Shown here piece after piece: positions 24,579 through 38,000 of a stretch of DNA of 64,000 bases. Numbering within the stretch: the stretch's first letter is position 1; the number at the start of each line of letters is the position of its first letter. This DNA comes from Halichondria panicea (taxonomy: Eukaryota; Porifera; Demospongiae; Suberitida; Halichondriidae), in NCBI RefSeq assembly GCF_963675165.1, contig NC_087390.1, positions 5,804,250 to 5,868,249 of the forward strand. The letters are read 5' to 3'. Below the pieces are notes generated by a model. The model did no database searches. It saw nothing but the letters and a program-made list of their open reading frames with translations, and was not told the origin of the DNA. The position numbers and the translations under genes are program-made.

Positions 24579-26829
24579 ATGCCGGAGTTCCGATTCAGAC
24601 GCAAGAAACAACAAAACCGCCGGAAAACGGTTCACAATCCGGAAGAAACTGCCAAACAAATTGAAGCGGCTAAAACCGTTGAACCCAGCAAACCACAGAA
24701 GCGGAACAGTATCGGGACCGTAAAACAACCCTCACCAAAAGCGGGTGTGTCTGAACTGGAAGTGGATGTGGCCAGTGTCCCCAAGGCCGACAGGAGTAGC
24801 TTGGTTCAGGAGAGAGAAAAGTTTTTTGAGTTGTTGCGGACTAAGTATCCCGAGCAAGCTTCGAGTTTGGAGAAGATGACCAACGGAGACGAGGAGGTGA
24901 TGGTGTGTAGGTAGAGTGGGCATGTGTGGAGAGTGTGTTGGGGGGTGGGCGTGGAAGTGTGCGAGGTGTGGAGCATATTATAATAAATTTGTGCCCATAA
25001 TAATTATTGTGGAGGGTGGCTAGAGTCTCTTTGTCCTCATTTTTGAATGCTGTTCTGAATTCAATGTTTTTTCTAATCACAAATTATTCTCTCTTATAGA
25101 CTAACGGACACGATGTGGATATGTTTGATCGACCAATGGAATTCGAGGATAGCAACGGTATCTTCAAAACCACGAGTGCGTCTGAGCTGCCCTCGTACAG
25201 AGCCGAGGAGCGGACCATCGCCAGCTCCTTTAATGGTGAGTTGGTGGGAAGCGTAACATTGTGTGGCTACCTTTGGGGAGAATAGCCACCAACCTTGTCT
25301 TGTCTTTTCTGTTTTGACCTCCTTTATAGTGTTCAGGGATATATATAATGTGCCCAATTTATTGCATCAATTCAACACACATTTGCCTCTTGTATTTAAA
25401 CTAGGCCTATAATGATAATTATGGTTATTTTTGTGTAAATGCATGCCCTAGGCTATAGGGTGAGGGTTGTTCATGTTCACCTCCTGTAAGATTGAGGACT
25501 GATATGACAGCCATAACAACACAGCCCTTAGTTACGTAGCTTGTTGTAGCGAGATTGAATGGGATTGTTCATTACGACCTTCTTACATAAGATAGTCTCT
25601 ATAAGTGTGGAGCATAGACTTGACTGCACGTATAGCCAGCCATAACACACTATTATAGTTGGTGTTTGTTTAATTCAACACAGCCCTTGATTAGCTTGTT
25701 ATAGCGAGAGTGAAGTCCCTCGTGACAATACAATCATTTTGTCTCCTTAAAAAAATGACAAATAATTATACCGACATCACCACATACCCATATTCATAAT
25801 AGCAGCTCTGCAAATATATACATGTAATGTGCTTGTATTTGGTTGGTTAATTCCATGTCTCGATCTAGCTAACAGTAGCTATAGCTTCCAAGGGAAGTCA
25901 ATTTGTGCTATACAGTTACCGACAGTCACTCGGTGGTTGATTAGAATGATCAGCATTACAAAAAGATGACCCTAATAATGTTCTGCAATGCAGCACTTTC
26001 AAAGCTGTATCAACAGTGACAATTAAATAATCAAATGCTGCATGTGATCTTAAGATTCTTACCTTGACACTGTGTACATGTACATGTACAATGCCGGCAA
26101 AGTTCCGGTAAAAAATGTTTGAATGTTGGCCTGTGTGGAATTCCAGTAATTTGTTGAACACATTCATAATATTCACTAGCTGTGTAACTCTGTTTAGTGT
26201 GTGTGTGGGAGGATGGTGAATTACTGCACCCACCAAACTGTCTCCACGAGGTCAAGCTAGTCCACCTCGTTAACAGCATTCCTGAGATTCTATCATGCAT
26301 GATACAGCTTATGTACATTCAACATAATTATCTTTTATTATTGGATGTATTAATAGTGCTTCTTAGAAGCTCTCTCTGTAAGTTAATTTAATTATGTCGA
26401 GAATTAATTTAAGAATTCATTATTTGCACTTGAGGGGATTAGAGACGTGAATATTATTAAGAGGTGGTCTGTTTGTTGTTTCTAGAGCTATGTATGAATA
26501 TTGTTACTCCCCCTCGTCTTGTGTGGGTGGGGCCACAAAACAATGGAATGTTGTGTATAAAGCCACGCACACATGTGGATTTGTGAATGCACTGTGTTAC
26601 CTACATACCGTGTTCATTATCTGCTATTGCGATTGACAGGCTATAGACTCGACTGCATACACTACACACTACACAGGCCATGGTATTGTGTCAGCGTGTA
26701 CTTTTGTCAAAATTGGCACAGACTTTGGTCAGCCACAAAACCTTGATCTGAGCATACCTTGTGGTGATATAGGCCTTGTCTATAGAGCTATAGAATGGTA
26801 TTGATTGCTTTATAGTGAAGTTATCCCTC

Positions 26830-26864
<35 letters not shown>

Positions 26865-29800
26865 CTCACTCATCCCACTCACCCACTTCACACTCCTCAC
26901 ACACACAAACTCACACACTTCCCCTCACACATACACACAGAATGTCTCTTCCTTCGCTATGGCAAGTCGGTACGTCACTGTCCCATGCCATCACCCATCA
27001 CACTCTCAACCGTAAAGAGCTTATATCGTAATCTGTTTGACCTCGGGGACGACCTCCTCAAGAACCCAGACTCATTAATATTTGTGAGAGAGCGAAGTTC
27101 ACGGGAGTGGAAGAAACTAGAAGGAATTGGGTGAGGAAACCAACTGTTACTATTCCCTTATAGGCTGGTAGCCAACTAGCAATTTGTTCCCTATAGGCTG
27201 GTAGCCAACTAAAAATTGTTGAGAGAGAGAGTGTGTGTGTGTGTGTGAAGTACAGTGTATGTGATCTAGTCTCGATTCCAGGCCGTAAGGAAGGAGAAAA
27301 ACAGGGCCTGGAATAGAAGCTATATATGATCGAACTATCATTGAACGTGACTTGTACAGTCATGCAGTGGCGTAGGCAGAGGGGGGGGCTGACGGGGCTA
27401 GAGCCCCCCCTTTGTGCTCTATTTTTGGCTTCGTGACCAACCTCCTCTGGCTTGCGGGTAAAGGAGGCGGTGACCCTTTGCCGCTCGCAGTAGCCATGCA
27501 TATTTAGTGGCGTCATAAGACGGCAGCAAGCAGAGGCGGAGGAAACAAGTATTGATATTGACTGCCAAGTTTGAAGAATAAAATAACTTAGTACTGAATC
27601 AATACTATTGAGCTGAACATGATAATGGTGATGGCAACTAACGTAACAGTACTATAGTATAAGGGACTACTAAATTAGGTCTAGTAACGTGAATGATAAT
27701 GACTACTTTGGTCTAGTACTCACTGACCCATAACTGATTAAGCTGCTAGCGTTTGTAAATGAATAGTCTCATAACTGTTCAAACAATGTTCTGTGAGATG
27801 GGGCACCTCGTGATGACTAGTGTGCAGGTAAATTGAGAGAAGTTGTATGATAAATGTGATCCTGTTGATGAATCAATATGTGTAGTCACACAGAGACATT
27901 CCACATTTGACCCATCTCTTTGACGAAGAGTGCTAGTATCCAACTTGAGTGGTATTGGGCCATACTTACACGCCATGCTCAGTGTGTAGTATCCCTGTAT
28001 AATTATGACATAGAGAGATATAGAAATTAAAGTTAACAACTTACGGATTTGTTCACTGGTAGGGTTGGTGTTATACAGTAGGTCCAGTACACAGAACCAC
28101 GTTCATAGTTAGTGCAGCTTCCTGTCTCCTGGATGCAGTTCTGGTAGAGGTTCACTGGAGAGTTAACTCGAGTGGTCAGAGAGTTCACTGAAGTCTGAAG
28201 GCTGTTCAACTGAGTCGTGGTTGCTCCATTGGCTGCGTTTAGAGAGCTCACTGAAGACTGCAGGCTGTTCAATTGAGTCGTGGTTGCCCCATTTGCTGTG
28301 TTTAGAGAACTCACTGAAGACTGAAGTCTGTCAGTAACTGCATTCACCTCGCTGTATACTCCGTCAATCTTTCTAGAATTATTTAGCACAACCTCGTTTT
28401 CCAAGTGCTGAAAATCGGTTAGTAGTTGTCGGAAATTGCTTTTGACTGTTGAAGACAAATGTGATAGCTCATCATCAACTTTTGACTTGGAAGCTGATTT
28501 CTCCCTCAACTCTGCTAGCTGATCGTTGATGAGGCTGACCTCGGTGTTGAGCTGAATGATGTTGTTTTGAGTAGCTTTGTAGATTTGATACAGCTGATCA
28601 ATTTGAGTCTGCTCTCGACCCTCGTCCGAGTTAGTCTCTTCGGGTGCAGGGGTGCAAATGGTTGGCCTGGATACCAGAGCGATCGTTAGCAAGATGTAGA
28701 GTGTTGTTTCCATTCTGATATCCTCGGTGTCTTGTAAAGTTGATGATGTATCACGTCCCTTTTATATTTTTGTGATTTCCAAATGTCCCATTCAGCAAGT
28801 TGCAGAGGGAGTATATAATATTTCATCTGTGCTTGATATTTGAACCTTTTAGTCAATCCGTCTGTCCTATACCAACGCTGTGCAGTGTGATATTTGAACC
28901 TTTTAGTCAATCCGTCTGTCCTATAGCAATACTGTGCAGTGTGATATTTGAACCTTTTAGTCAATCCGTCTGTCCTGTAGCAACACTGTGCAGTGCGGTA
29001 TTTGAACCTTTAAGTCCTTTCGTCTGTCCTATAGCAACACTGTGCAGTGTAGTTGTGAACCTTTAAGTCAATCCGTCTGTCCTATAGCAACACTGTGCAG
29101 TGTAGTTGTGAACCTTTAAGTCAATCCGTCTGTCCTATAGCAACACTGTGTAGTGTAGTTGTGAACCTTTAAGTCAATCCGTCTGTCCTATAGCAACACT
29201 GTGCAGTGCGGTATTTGAACCTTTTAGTCAATCCGTCTGTCCTATAGCAACACTGTGCAGTGTAGTTGTGAACCTTTAAGTCAATCCGTCTGTCCTATAG
29301 CAACACTGTGCAGTGTAGTTGTGAACCTTTAAGTCAATCCGTCAGTCCTATAGCAACACTGTGCAGTGCGGTATTTGAACCTTTAAGTCCTTCCGTCTGC
29401 TCTGTAGTCTTACTGGTTTATTGACTGGCAGTTGTGCATGGTGTTGCACAATACTTCTGATTGTCTGTTTGTACAGTTATAATAATTATAGCTAGTAGTC
29501 TCCTTTTGTTGCATGACAATTTATTTTTGAAGCCCTGAAGCAGTGTCTCTGGTGCATGCAGCATACAATGATCAACTCAAACTCTACAGTTGTTTGCTAT
29601 GTCCATTAGCAGAGAAATATGTGCACATGATTTTTATTTGTGACGTTTGCATTTTTGTTGGAGCATGACGGTATTTAAATTAATTTTGTGATTTTCACAT
29701 GCAGTATGGTGTTGGATCACTGCACACTACTGTTGCTAGAGCCAGGCCACACCCTAAACCACACCCCCTCCCCACCGGCAGACTCGGACATCAACACACC

Positions 29801-32800
29801 CCTCGATCTATCGGCGGCCAACACACAGAACTCATCACAAGGGTCCCAGCCTCACGTGCACACTAGCGGTGTGGGGAGTGGAAGCCACAGCAGTGCGGAC
29901 GACAAAGAAGCCACACCCACCACTGGACAAGGACGCAAATGGTTAGCTAAATACAGTACAAATACAAGTTGTCACACTGCTAGCTGATGCTGACTTAATA
30001 CTCAGTAATTCCTCACACCCACCTACCCACCCACACACTCATACACTCACACCCACCCTCACACACGCACACACACACTCACGCCCGGCCACCCACACCC
30101 ACACACTCCCACACCCACATATATACAGTAATGGTCTATGGAAGGCGGGTCGTAGTAAGGATGTCGAGGATTTGACGAGGGTACCGGATAATCTCCCTGT
30201 CCACAAGACCCACTCCCTCACCTCCCCACTCTCCCTCACCAGCAGCACCTCCGGAGGTAAGGACGGCACTCAATGCATATTGATAATGCTCGTAGTACAA
30301 CCTCAATGAGGTTCTAGAGCAGCTAGACAGTGAGAATAGCAAAGCGCTCATTAACGATGGTGCATTTTAAATGTATTTTGTAGAAAAGCGATTGCTACTA
30401 TCGTTTAAAGAAAATTTTTACGCCTTAATTGCACTTCTATCATCACATGCTACGTGTGCGTACTTATGAAAACGCCGTATTAGGTACTATAACAGTTCTC
30501 AATGTGTACAGTAGTTCGATGTAATTGTGCCCCCTCACCTTTAATCTTTGACCTCTAGTGTACTCTGAACCAACCGTGGACACCAAGAAAGTATCAGAGA
30601 AAACACGTTTCCTACAAAACCGGATTTCAAGCATGAAGTCCGAATTTAAAAAGTTACGTAGCGACCATGTCACCAAGATGAGCGAGTTCTCACTGACAAT
30701 GAACCAGACGTCCAATCAGATCACAGCAGCCCTGAGGGCGTTCTCAAAAGTGGGTGGAGTCGGTAGTGGTGGGGAGGAGTTTAGAAGAGAGAGGATCGAG
30801 TTATATAGCGAGGAAGAGAGTTATCAGAAGCTCTCGAATGAAACACTCGGAGAATTGAAGTAAGTGTGTATAATTATAGCTATAGCTACATGAGCGAGCA
30901 ACTGCAAGAACATGCACACCATTCCCAACCCTAACTCCATGGGCCGCCACTAAGTATCGCCTAGGTCTGACCAATAAAACAGTCATTGCTTCTGTACTGT
31001 AGGACGAGTAGAATATTATACGTATACACCACCTTAATCTTATGCACAAAAGAGACAACAAAAAAGGCCATTAAAGATGCTTCATTTAACGCTAGGTCCC
31101 ATGCATTTTGAGAGTACTACAGTTTGCTCTTTAAGTAAAGCTTAGAAGGAGCTCTTTCAAATTAGTGACATGCTCAACTCACACCTCTCACACTCATCAC
31201 ACCCCTCACACACCCTCACACCCTCACAGGCTCCTGGAGACGGCAGTAGAGGATATGAGAGTGGATGTGGTGGATCGTCGCTGTGGTGTTGAGGAACAAG
31301 AGGTGGACTCTCTGTTACACGCTGTTTCCACAGTTACTAAAGCAGTTAACGAAATGCAAAGTACGTACATTATTAAAGCTGAGGAAACACATCTGAACCA
31401 AAAATAATGACTTGGTAACATGCACGTGTGGTTTTAGCATCTCGCTTATTAAAGTAGACTCGAGATGGGTAGTCAGTCAATGTATAAGCTCACTACAATA
31501 ATTATATAAACTCTACCTCCACAGCTCACTGTATATAAACTCTACCCCACACAGCTCACTATGCCCCCCTGGAGGCCAAAATAAAACGAGTGATGGAGTC
31601 AGAACTGCAGACAGTTATCAAAGAGGAAAAGTGAGCTATAATTTATGTACTTTGTCGCTGCAGTGCATGTATATGTACGTATACTGGTGCAAAATGAAAT
31701 TAATGTTATGTCTGCAGTGGATAACTTACAGAAAGATTGGCTCATAAAACTGTTCATAAGTACAAACCTTTCTACTGTAGAAAGGGCAACCCCTATCAGT
31801 ACAATAATTTCCTGGAGCTTGAGATTGTAATGCTCTCTAAGTACGTATATACAAAACTGCCTCTATGAACATCGTATGTACATGCATGCATATATGTCAT
31901 GTCTGCATCTGGCTAACATGTTGCCCCGCCCCCCCTCCACAGATACATACAAGGGGAGGGGCTTAGAGTCACTGAAGCCGTCGATACCTGCACCAAACTT
32001 GAACAGACACTGGGGGTACTCATGCAGTTCGCAACCGTCCAATCACATCGCACGCCACTAGTACCCTACTATTACTCGGCGACAAAACCTGATCGAGAGG
32101 CCCTCCTGGAAAATATTCAAGCTGTGATACCAAACCACGCCCATAGGGTGGAGTGTCTGAAACGAGCCGAAACTATATTCAAGAAAAAGAAAGCACTTCA
32201 TTCGCCTTTGAATGCTAAGTTGAAAGAGTTTGAAGCACAGTTGCGTATACAGCGCGACCACCTTCGCCATATCGAGGTGTCTACAATTGAAAAACGCCAT
32301 CAGATGAAATTACAAGCCAATTTCATGGAGGAGAGATATAAAATGGAGAAAGAAATTGCAAAGGAGCTGGAAACGGAACGAATATTGGCTCTCCAGAAAC
32401 GAGAGCAGCGAAAGAAGCAGATGGAAGAGTTGTGGAAATGGCAACAAAGAGCGAAAATGGATAACGAGAAGACGAGACAGAAACAGAGTATACAACGTGT
32501 GATGCAGGGAGTGGGCAGTTTGTCCGGGAGTCAAAAATCAATACCAAGCTCAGAGGGATCAGGTGAGCAGTGTACGTACATGTAGGGACTCTTACACATG
32601 CATGTACATATAGTTCGTATAAACTGTATAGTTTTTATTATTATGCGCAAGGCTATCTATTATGCGCAAGGCTATCTACACAATCGTTCGGTTAATTAGA
32701 ATTGATGGAAGCTCTTTGATGAATAGATTATCCAAACTAAGTATATTTATTACGGGCAGTCAATAAATTTAAGAACTGTATACTTATAGCGCACGCATAT

Positions 32801-34479
32801 AATTAAGTATAGATAATTATTATGTACATACGTAGATTGATCACTATGCATTGATACAATTGTTCAAGCACCGCGGTTACTAAATGCCTCGAGGCATGTG
32901 TTTGAAAAGTGCATTACAGACAATGTTGCTTCTAGCAGTGCAGCTGTGTTGTACAAACACCTTTGGGTGACAAAGTTTACGTCTAATAATTAATTTTGTT
33001 CTATCACACAAACATTGATCCATAATACCCCTCTCAGGTAGCCACATCCGCTCGTCCAGTGATGACCAGACCACCCTCACCCCACACATCTCACTCTCAC
33101 AGACCAGTGACCCCGCCCCTCCTCCGCAGATGCCTCCTTCCAAGGGAAAACGATTCCGTAAAAAGGATCATCTTCAACCATGGCAAAGAAAGAGCATCGG
33201 CTACGTTGGCGAGTTTAGTGAACTTTTTCAAACAATCGCCGATGAAGCTCAAACCTCGAAACAAGTTTCTCATCCCTTGACAAATACGACAAAGCCAACC
33301 AATCAATACCCGTCGTCCAATCAAAATGCAGCGTCCAAGTCACATGATCTACAGCCGTCAAATCAAGCCAAACTCTCTAAACCTAATGAGCAATCGTCCA
33401 ATCAAATTTCAGCACCTCCGATGGTCAAAGCAACACTCGGTCCGAAAATAGAGGTCAAAGAGTTCACTGGTGATTTACGACAACAACCGTTCCAGACCAC
33501 GCCCCCTTTTAAGCATCCTAGCAAGCAGTCGAGTTCTCAGTCTCGTCCTACGAAAACAGTCGGTCAAATTCGAGCGACGTCCACCAATAAACACGGTACC
33601 ATACCGTCTCGCTATCTACAATACGAGTACGGTAGTCAACCCGACACAGACAGCCTTAGCTCCTATCCAAGTAAGCGCGGCTACAAGAGCTCCATTAATT
33701 CCCTCAGTCAGCCGAGTAGCGACGATGCCCCCGGCTCGGCGGCAGTCCGTTCACACATGCAACCAATGCTAGCTGCTTATCAGCCAGATGCTCAACAGAA
33801 GAGAGCTACTATTGGTAGTACACGGCAAAGGGGCGGGGCAGAGCGCCCCCCTCAAATGAAGAGATCTAATTCGGACGATTCGATTTACGATAGTAGCACG
33901 CTTGAACGAAGGAAGAAACAAGGGCTTGGTGGCACTCCTTATAAGGTGAAGCAACAGGGCGATATTAGTCCCTCTGGTAACAGGAGGTGGGCTATGAATA
34001 TGCTTAACAAGGACACACTTCCTGTTGAACACAGACAGGTTCAGTTCGGCAATCGTCAAGGAAACAGGGGACGGCTACGTAACAGCAGTGCGAGTAGCGG
34101 GAGCTCGGGTGATCGTCAGAGTGCAAAGGTCATGGGAGGTCAACAATGCTATCAGCATCATGTGCCGAAAGGTCGTCCGGAAGTACCACCCCAAAAACAC
34201 GCCCCCAACTGCCCCACTCATGGACACTTACATAATCCCCCGTTACGAGTAACCAGAAGTGCTCAAGTACCCTCAGATTCACCTTTGACCTCTTACCCTC
34301 GGCACTTAGCGTCAGCTACACACACATTTCAGATGAGAAGTGCGTCCAATGGGATGCCAATGCAGCAGCATCAACATAAAAGGGGGCGTGGCACTCATTA
34401 TCCTGGTCATATGACGTCTGGTGGAGGTCATGTGACTAAGCGACGTGATGTGGAGGATCATGTTGGATCGCTTGTATGA
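24579..34479 (+). CDS. SRCIN1/p140Cap and KIAA1217/SKT-like protein with AIP3-type domain
   Basis: Eleven exons: 24579-24896, 25100-25235, 26941-27130, 29705-29941, 30129-30256, 30559-30859, 31230-31360, 31555-31630, 31781-31840, 31943-32562 and 33038-34479; 1212 residues, all splice phases agreeing. The N-terminus is basic (MPEFRFRRKKQQNRR). Exon 3 encodes a segment opening with CLFLRYGKSVR and continuing ITLSTVKSLYRNLF, matching the opening of the conserved N-terminal AIP3/Bud6-like region of the SRCIN1/SKT scaffolds. Exon 6 (QNRISSMKSEFKKLR) and exon 10 are helical, probably coiled coil. The last exon is a long Ser/Pro/Gln-rich disordered tail with many NQ-rich stretches. In vertebrates these proteins are cytoskeletal scaffolds linked to Src, cortactin and microtubule tips. 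Family is recognised from motif pattern, not from a search. A nested gene lies on the other strand in intron 3. Confidence 0.6.
27779..28713 (-). CDS. Secreted coiled-coil protein nested in the SKT-like gene intron
   Basis: Two exons on minus: 28045-28713 and 27779-27994 (stop TGA), 294 residues, phase 0 junction with donor GTAAGTTG. It begins with a good signal peptide (METTLYILLTIALVSRP). A long heptad-like region follows (IDQLYQIYKATQNNIIQLN), then a near-exact duplicated module of about 22 residues containing LNSLQSSVSSLN and GATTTQ. The C-terminal domain has about eight cysteines (CIQETGSC, MACKYG, VECLCV, FTCTLV, RCP), probably a small disulphide fold. I do not recognise the family. Overall it looks like an extracellular oligomer: coiled-coil stalk plus cysteine-rich head. 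It lies wholly within intron 3 of the plus-strand gene, with its own TATA box upstream. Confidence 0.75.
28758..28766 (-). promoter_or_regulatory. TATA box of the nested gene
   Basis: On the minus strand the sequence is TATAAAAGG within AATATAAAAGGG, 44 bases upstream of the ATG at 28713. That spacing implies a transcript start about 30 bases downstream and a very short leader. Strong TATA boxes are rare in the rest of the window. Confidence 0.6.
28835..29410. repeat. Satellite of 53/54-bp units, 11 copies
   Basis: Units begin at TGAACCTTT positions 28841, 28895, 28949, 29003, 29056, 29109, 29162, 29216, 29269, 29322 and 29376. Two unit types exist: 54 bp with GATATTTG or GCGGTATTTG, and 53 bp with GTAGTTG. 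Order is A A A A B B B A B B A by unit start. Each unit carries CCGTCTGTCCTATAGCAACA. The array lies directly upstream of the TATA box of the nested minus-strand gene and inside an intron of the plus-strand gene. Open frames across it follow from the 54-bp period being a multiple of three. Confidence 0.9.
31503..31561 (+). repeat. Tandemly duplicated 3' splice site before exon 8 of the SKT-like gene
   Basis: A unit of about 30 bases, TATAAACTCTACC followed by CACAGCTCACT, occurs twice in a row. Only the second AG (exon start 31555) gives an open frame; use of the first leads to an in-frame TAA within five codons. Confidence 0.7.
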
Positions 34480-35035
34480 ACAGAAAATTATTTCCATACC
34501 TGATGTGTCAATCAATTAAAAACTCTTTTTATTACAATTATAATATTATTTAATGTATTATTGTGATTTTATCGCAATTATGATTAAGCTGTGTAGGATT
34601 AAGCGTGTCCGGCCGTAAGGGAAGGTACGACAGTAGTGTCGCATTACAGTAATTTCCAAAACGAATCAATGGGACCTATATATTATATTGCTGAGCAAGT
34701 TAATTAAAGTGATGGAATCCTAAAGAACTACATGTATAGACTCTATGACGTCAAGATGCAATATGATCACCTGGCACTTTATTGCAGCATAATAATTATT
34801 AGCATGCAACTAGCCTCGAAGCCTGGTCTCGAGGCTAGCATGCAACAAGAGCAGGAATATATAGCCTCTAGGGGCCAGACTAGTGTTGGAGAAGTATGGC
34901 TTGCGAGACTAGACAGATGGGCGGGGCTCGCTAAACACCGAGACCTTAATTAACAATGCATGAGCAGAAGTTCATTATAATATTAAAACTCCTCCATACA
35001 AGTACATAGCTATAGAACTAAGTACTTTCACAAAG
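34480..35035. other. Spacer between the SKT-like gene and RHOBTB A
   Basis: No gene is visible. ATTAAA at about 34516 could be the polyadenylation signal of the SKT-like gene. A short hairpin with CTAGCCTCGA and TCGAGGCTAG arms is at about 34809-34838. The promoter blocks shared by RHOBTB B and C are not found here. Confidence 0.5.
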
Positions 35036-38000
35036 ATGGAGAGGTCCCTAGCACTGAACATTGGCCTACTCGGAGATAGTGGAGTGGGGAGGACAGTTTT
35101 TCTCTGTCGATGGGAAGGCGACTACTTTAACTGGACAGGACATGTCCCTAGGTACGATTACCAGGGCAACAGGACTCATGAGATAAACGGAAAACAAGTC
35201 AACGTGTGCTTATTGGAAGGAGGTAGACTAGCTAACGAACACGAAATGCACGTATGACATAAATACTTTGCACTGATAAATAAGTACTTCGAGAAAAATT
35301 AAGCCATTATCCATGAATTATCCAGTTTGACTCTAGGATTACTTGTAGCATGTTGACGTTCGTGTCCTGAAAATAATTAATTGTTTAATTTGCTACAGAT
35401 CTACAGTTCTACCTACCTATGTCTTCTGTTCTCCTTGTTTCATTTTGCGTCAAATCTCCAATTTCATTTGCAAACATCAAAGAGAAGTGGATACCTGAAG
35501 TTCGTCATCGTTGTCCGAACACACCTGTGCTGCTAGTGGGGCTCCAGTGTGACCTCTTTAACTCTGAGAGGCATGTGTTTACCCCTGAGATTGAGATCAA
35601 TGGTGACTACCCTGTCCCCCGCGAAGATGCTCTGCAACTGGCGAAAGATATTGGTGAGGAATTTATTACATTATTTATTACAGTACGTACATTGATTTTC
35701 ACTTACTGTCACTGCTACAGTGAAACCAGTCTACTTCTAGTGGCTAGAATAAAATTATACGATGATAGCGTTGGGGAAAAAAGGAAATAGATCTCGAGTT
35801 TATAATTAGGAAGAACATTTTATCAGCATTTTTAATGCTAGCACCTTCTACATGTGTATATATCTCAAGTGGTTGTGGTTACAATAGTGCATGAGTATTA
35901 TGATATAGGCAGATTGCCTCCTGTGTACAGAGCACATGAACTAGGAGATGGAAGATCTTACTACTGTATCGTCCTCATGGGCTCCTGGTATACAGTCTAT
36001 TGGAGTCTATTGGAGTTGTGGCGTACTCTTCCTAATACACTCTTGATCAGTCATAGCTAGGTGACCTGGCTATTAACCACATACTGTATACTACACATTC
36101 CTATGACATCATTTACATGTATGACATCACACTGTATATAGGGTCTATTGCATTGAGAATGACCGGAAGTTCTGTTGTCATACAAATAAAATGACACTGT
36201 ACCTGTAAGTGTCATAGAGTTAATATTCACATATACCATGTGATGTCATACCGTGATGTCATAGGAATGTGTACCGTGGATATAATTATATGCCAGAGAA
36301 ACGCTAGCTTTTAGCTGGGGAGATTATTTTAAATCTATGGTATGTATACGTATGTAAAATGTCCTGTGTATCTGATAACCGTATGACCTCCCCCCTCAGG
36401 AGCGGTGGGTTACTATGAGACAAGTGCCTTCACAGGAGCTGGTGTGATGGAGGCAATGGACGTTTGTGTGAGGGTGGGGCTAACAAGGGCAGGCATTTCC
36501 CTTACATGTAAGGAGGAGAGGAGACGTAGATTCGTACTACCATGGAAACGGTGGGTGAAGTATTGACATACATAATTTATTGTGGTCACCCTATAAGCAT
36601 GCATAATAATAATACAGCCAGGTTAATAGGCCCATGCATAGCGCTAGCATGACTGTGTTTGGACCTGGTTTAATTATTGAACTATTCGTACTCCTGCTAT
36701 AATGTAATGACCTCTATTAGGCGCTCTCAATCATCTGATCAATCATCTGATCAATCATCCGACCAATTATTTTACACAAATGCCAATGGTCCTCTGATTC
36801 CTCCACCTCCTAAACCACCCGCCAATAAAGATATAAAAATCCAAACTTCAACGTTTAACGCTGAGTGGGTAAAAACGATAAACAACCCGTCTCATTCGGA
36901 CGTAGTCTTCAGACTGGAGGGCAAGACGTATCATGCCCATCGCTATGTACTGGCATCTGCCTCAGATCTGTTTAGACAGCTGCTCGGGGTGACTAAGAAA
37001 GTTAAGGTGAGGTTTATATATTTGTCAAAACAAATCTCGGCAAATGTTGTCAGAATCTCTGTGTGCATGTACACATCTAATAATAGTGGTCACCCTTGGA
37101 TAGACCAACAGTGGCTGTATTATAGAGGGTGGCCTGCTAATACAGGTGCAAACACATGCTATAGAGACTGTGGGGCCCTATTGTATTATGGAGGGTGACT
37201 TTGCTTATAGGGTGACCACCATGCATAATACTGTATAGACACTTGCCCGTTTTCTGCAATTACAAGCTGTCTTTGTGAATAATGTTCCAGATTGACAAGC
37301 TGTGTGATGGGTGGGACAAGGCACGACTAAAGAAGGTTACTAGGAAGACTATCAACTCAGGGCAGCTGGAGGGAATGCTCCACATTGAAGAAAGGTACAT
37401 GTAAAAACAATAAATTCGTAATTTGTAAATTCATGTTTTTCCTAATTTATAAGAAATACACTTTAAGTTTCTAGGCTACACTTTTGTTGAAGGTGTTAAT
37501 TCTTCATTTCTGTTGCTATAGACCTGACTCGGACGGTAAACAGGTGACAGAGATGACCTTTGACCCCTCCGTGGTGACAGAGCTGGCGCTATCTCGTGCC
37601 CTAACGTTCCTCTACACTGGAGTGGTGGAACTAGACAAAGAGAGCGAAGGTTTCGGCGAAACAATCAAGATTTCTCAGCTGCTGAATTTGCCCGAGTTGG
37701 AGCTCATGTGTGAGAATGCTCGTAAAGGGGAGGAGTCTCTGAATAAGAAAATTGCAACGTGGGTGAACAATCGAAATTCCCACGTCGAAAAACACTTATT
37801 TTTCAACAAGGTACGCTATGTTTGTGTGTGTGTGTGGTTTGTGCTGGTTATCTGAGGTTGCTTGTACACATATAATTATATCACGTTGTACAAGCTAGGT
37901 GTAATAAAACTTATACAGTCCCTTCCGTGTTATACACCTGCACGTAGCCTCGATGCATGATTAGTAGAGATCTGTTATAATCTTAAATTCATTCAGAGCT

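Noticed and set aside
28686-29066. Frames with repeated FEPFSQSVCP and KRFKYHTAQ modules
   Set aside because: They arise from the 54-bp satellite period, three bases times 18, and break where 53-bp units appear.
28835-29410. CRISPR array
   Set aside because: Units abut without unique spacers and vary among themselves; the genome is animal. It is a satellite.
31526-31554. Earlier acceptor for SKT-like exon 8
   Set aside because: It puts TAA in frame within five codons; the second AG keeps the whole model open.
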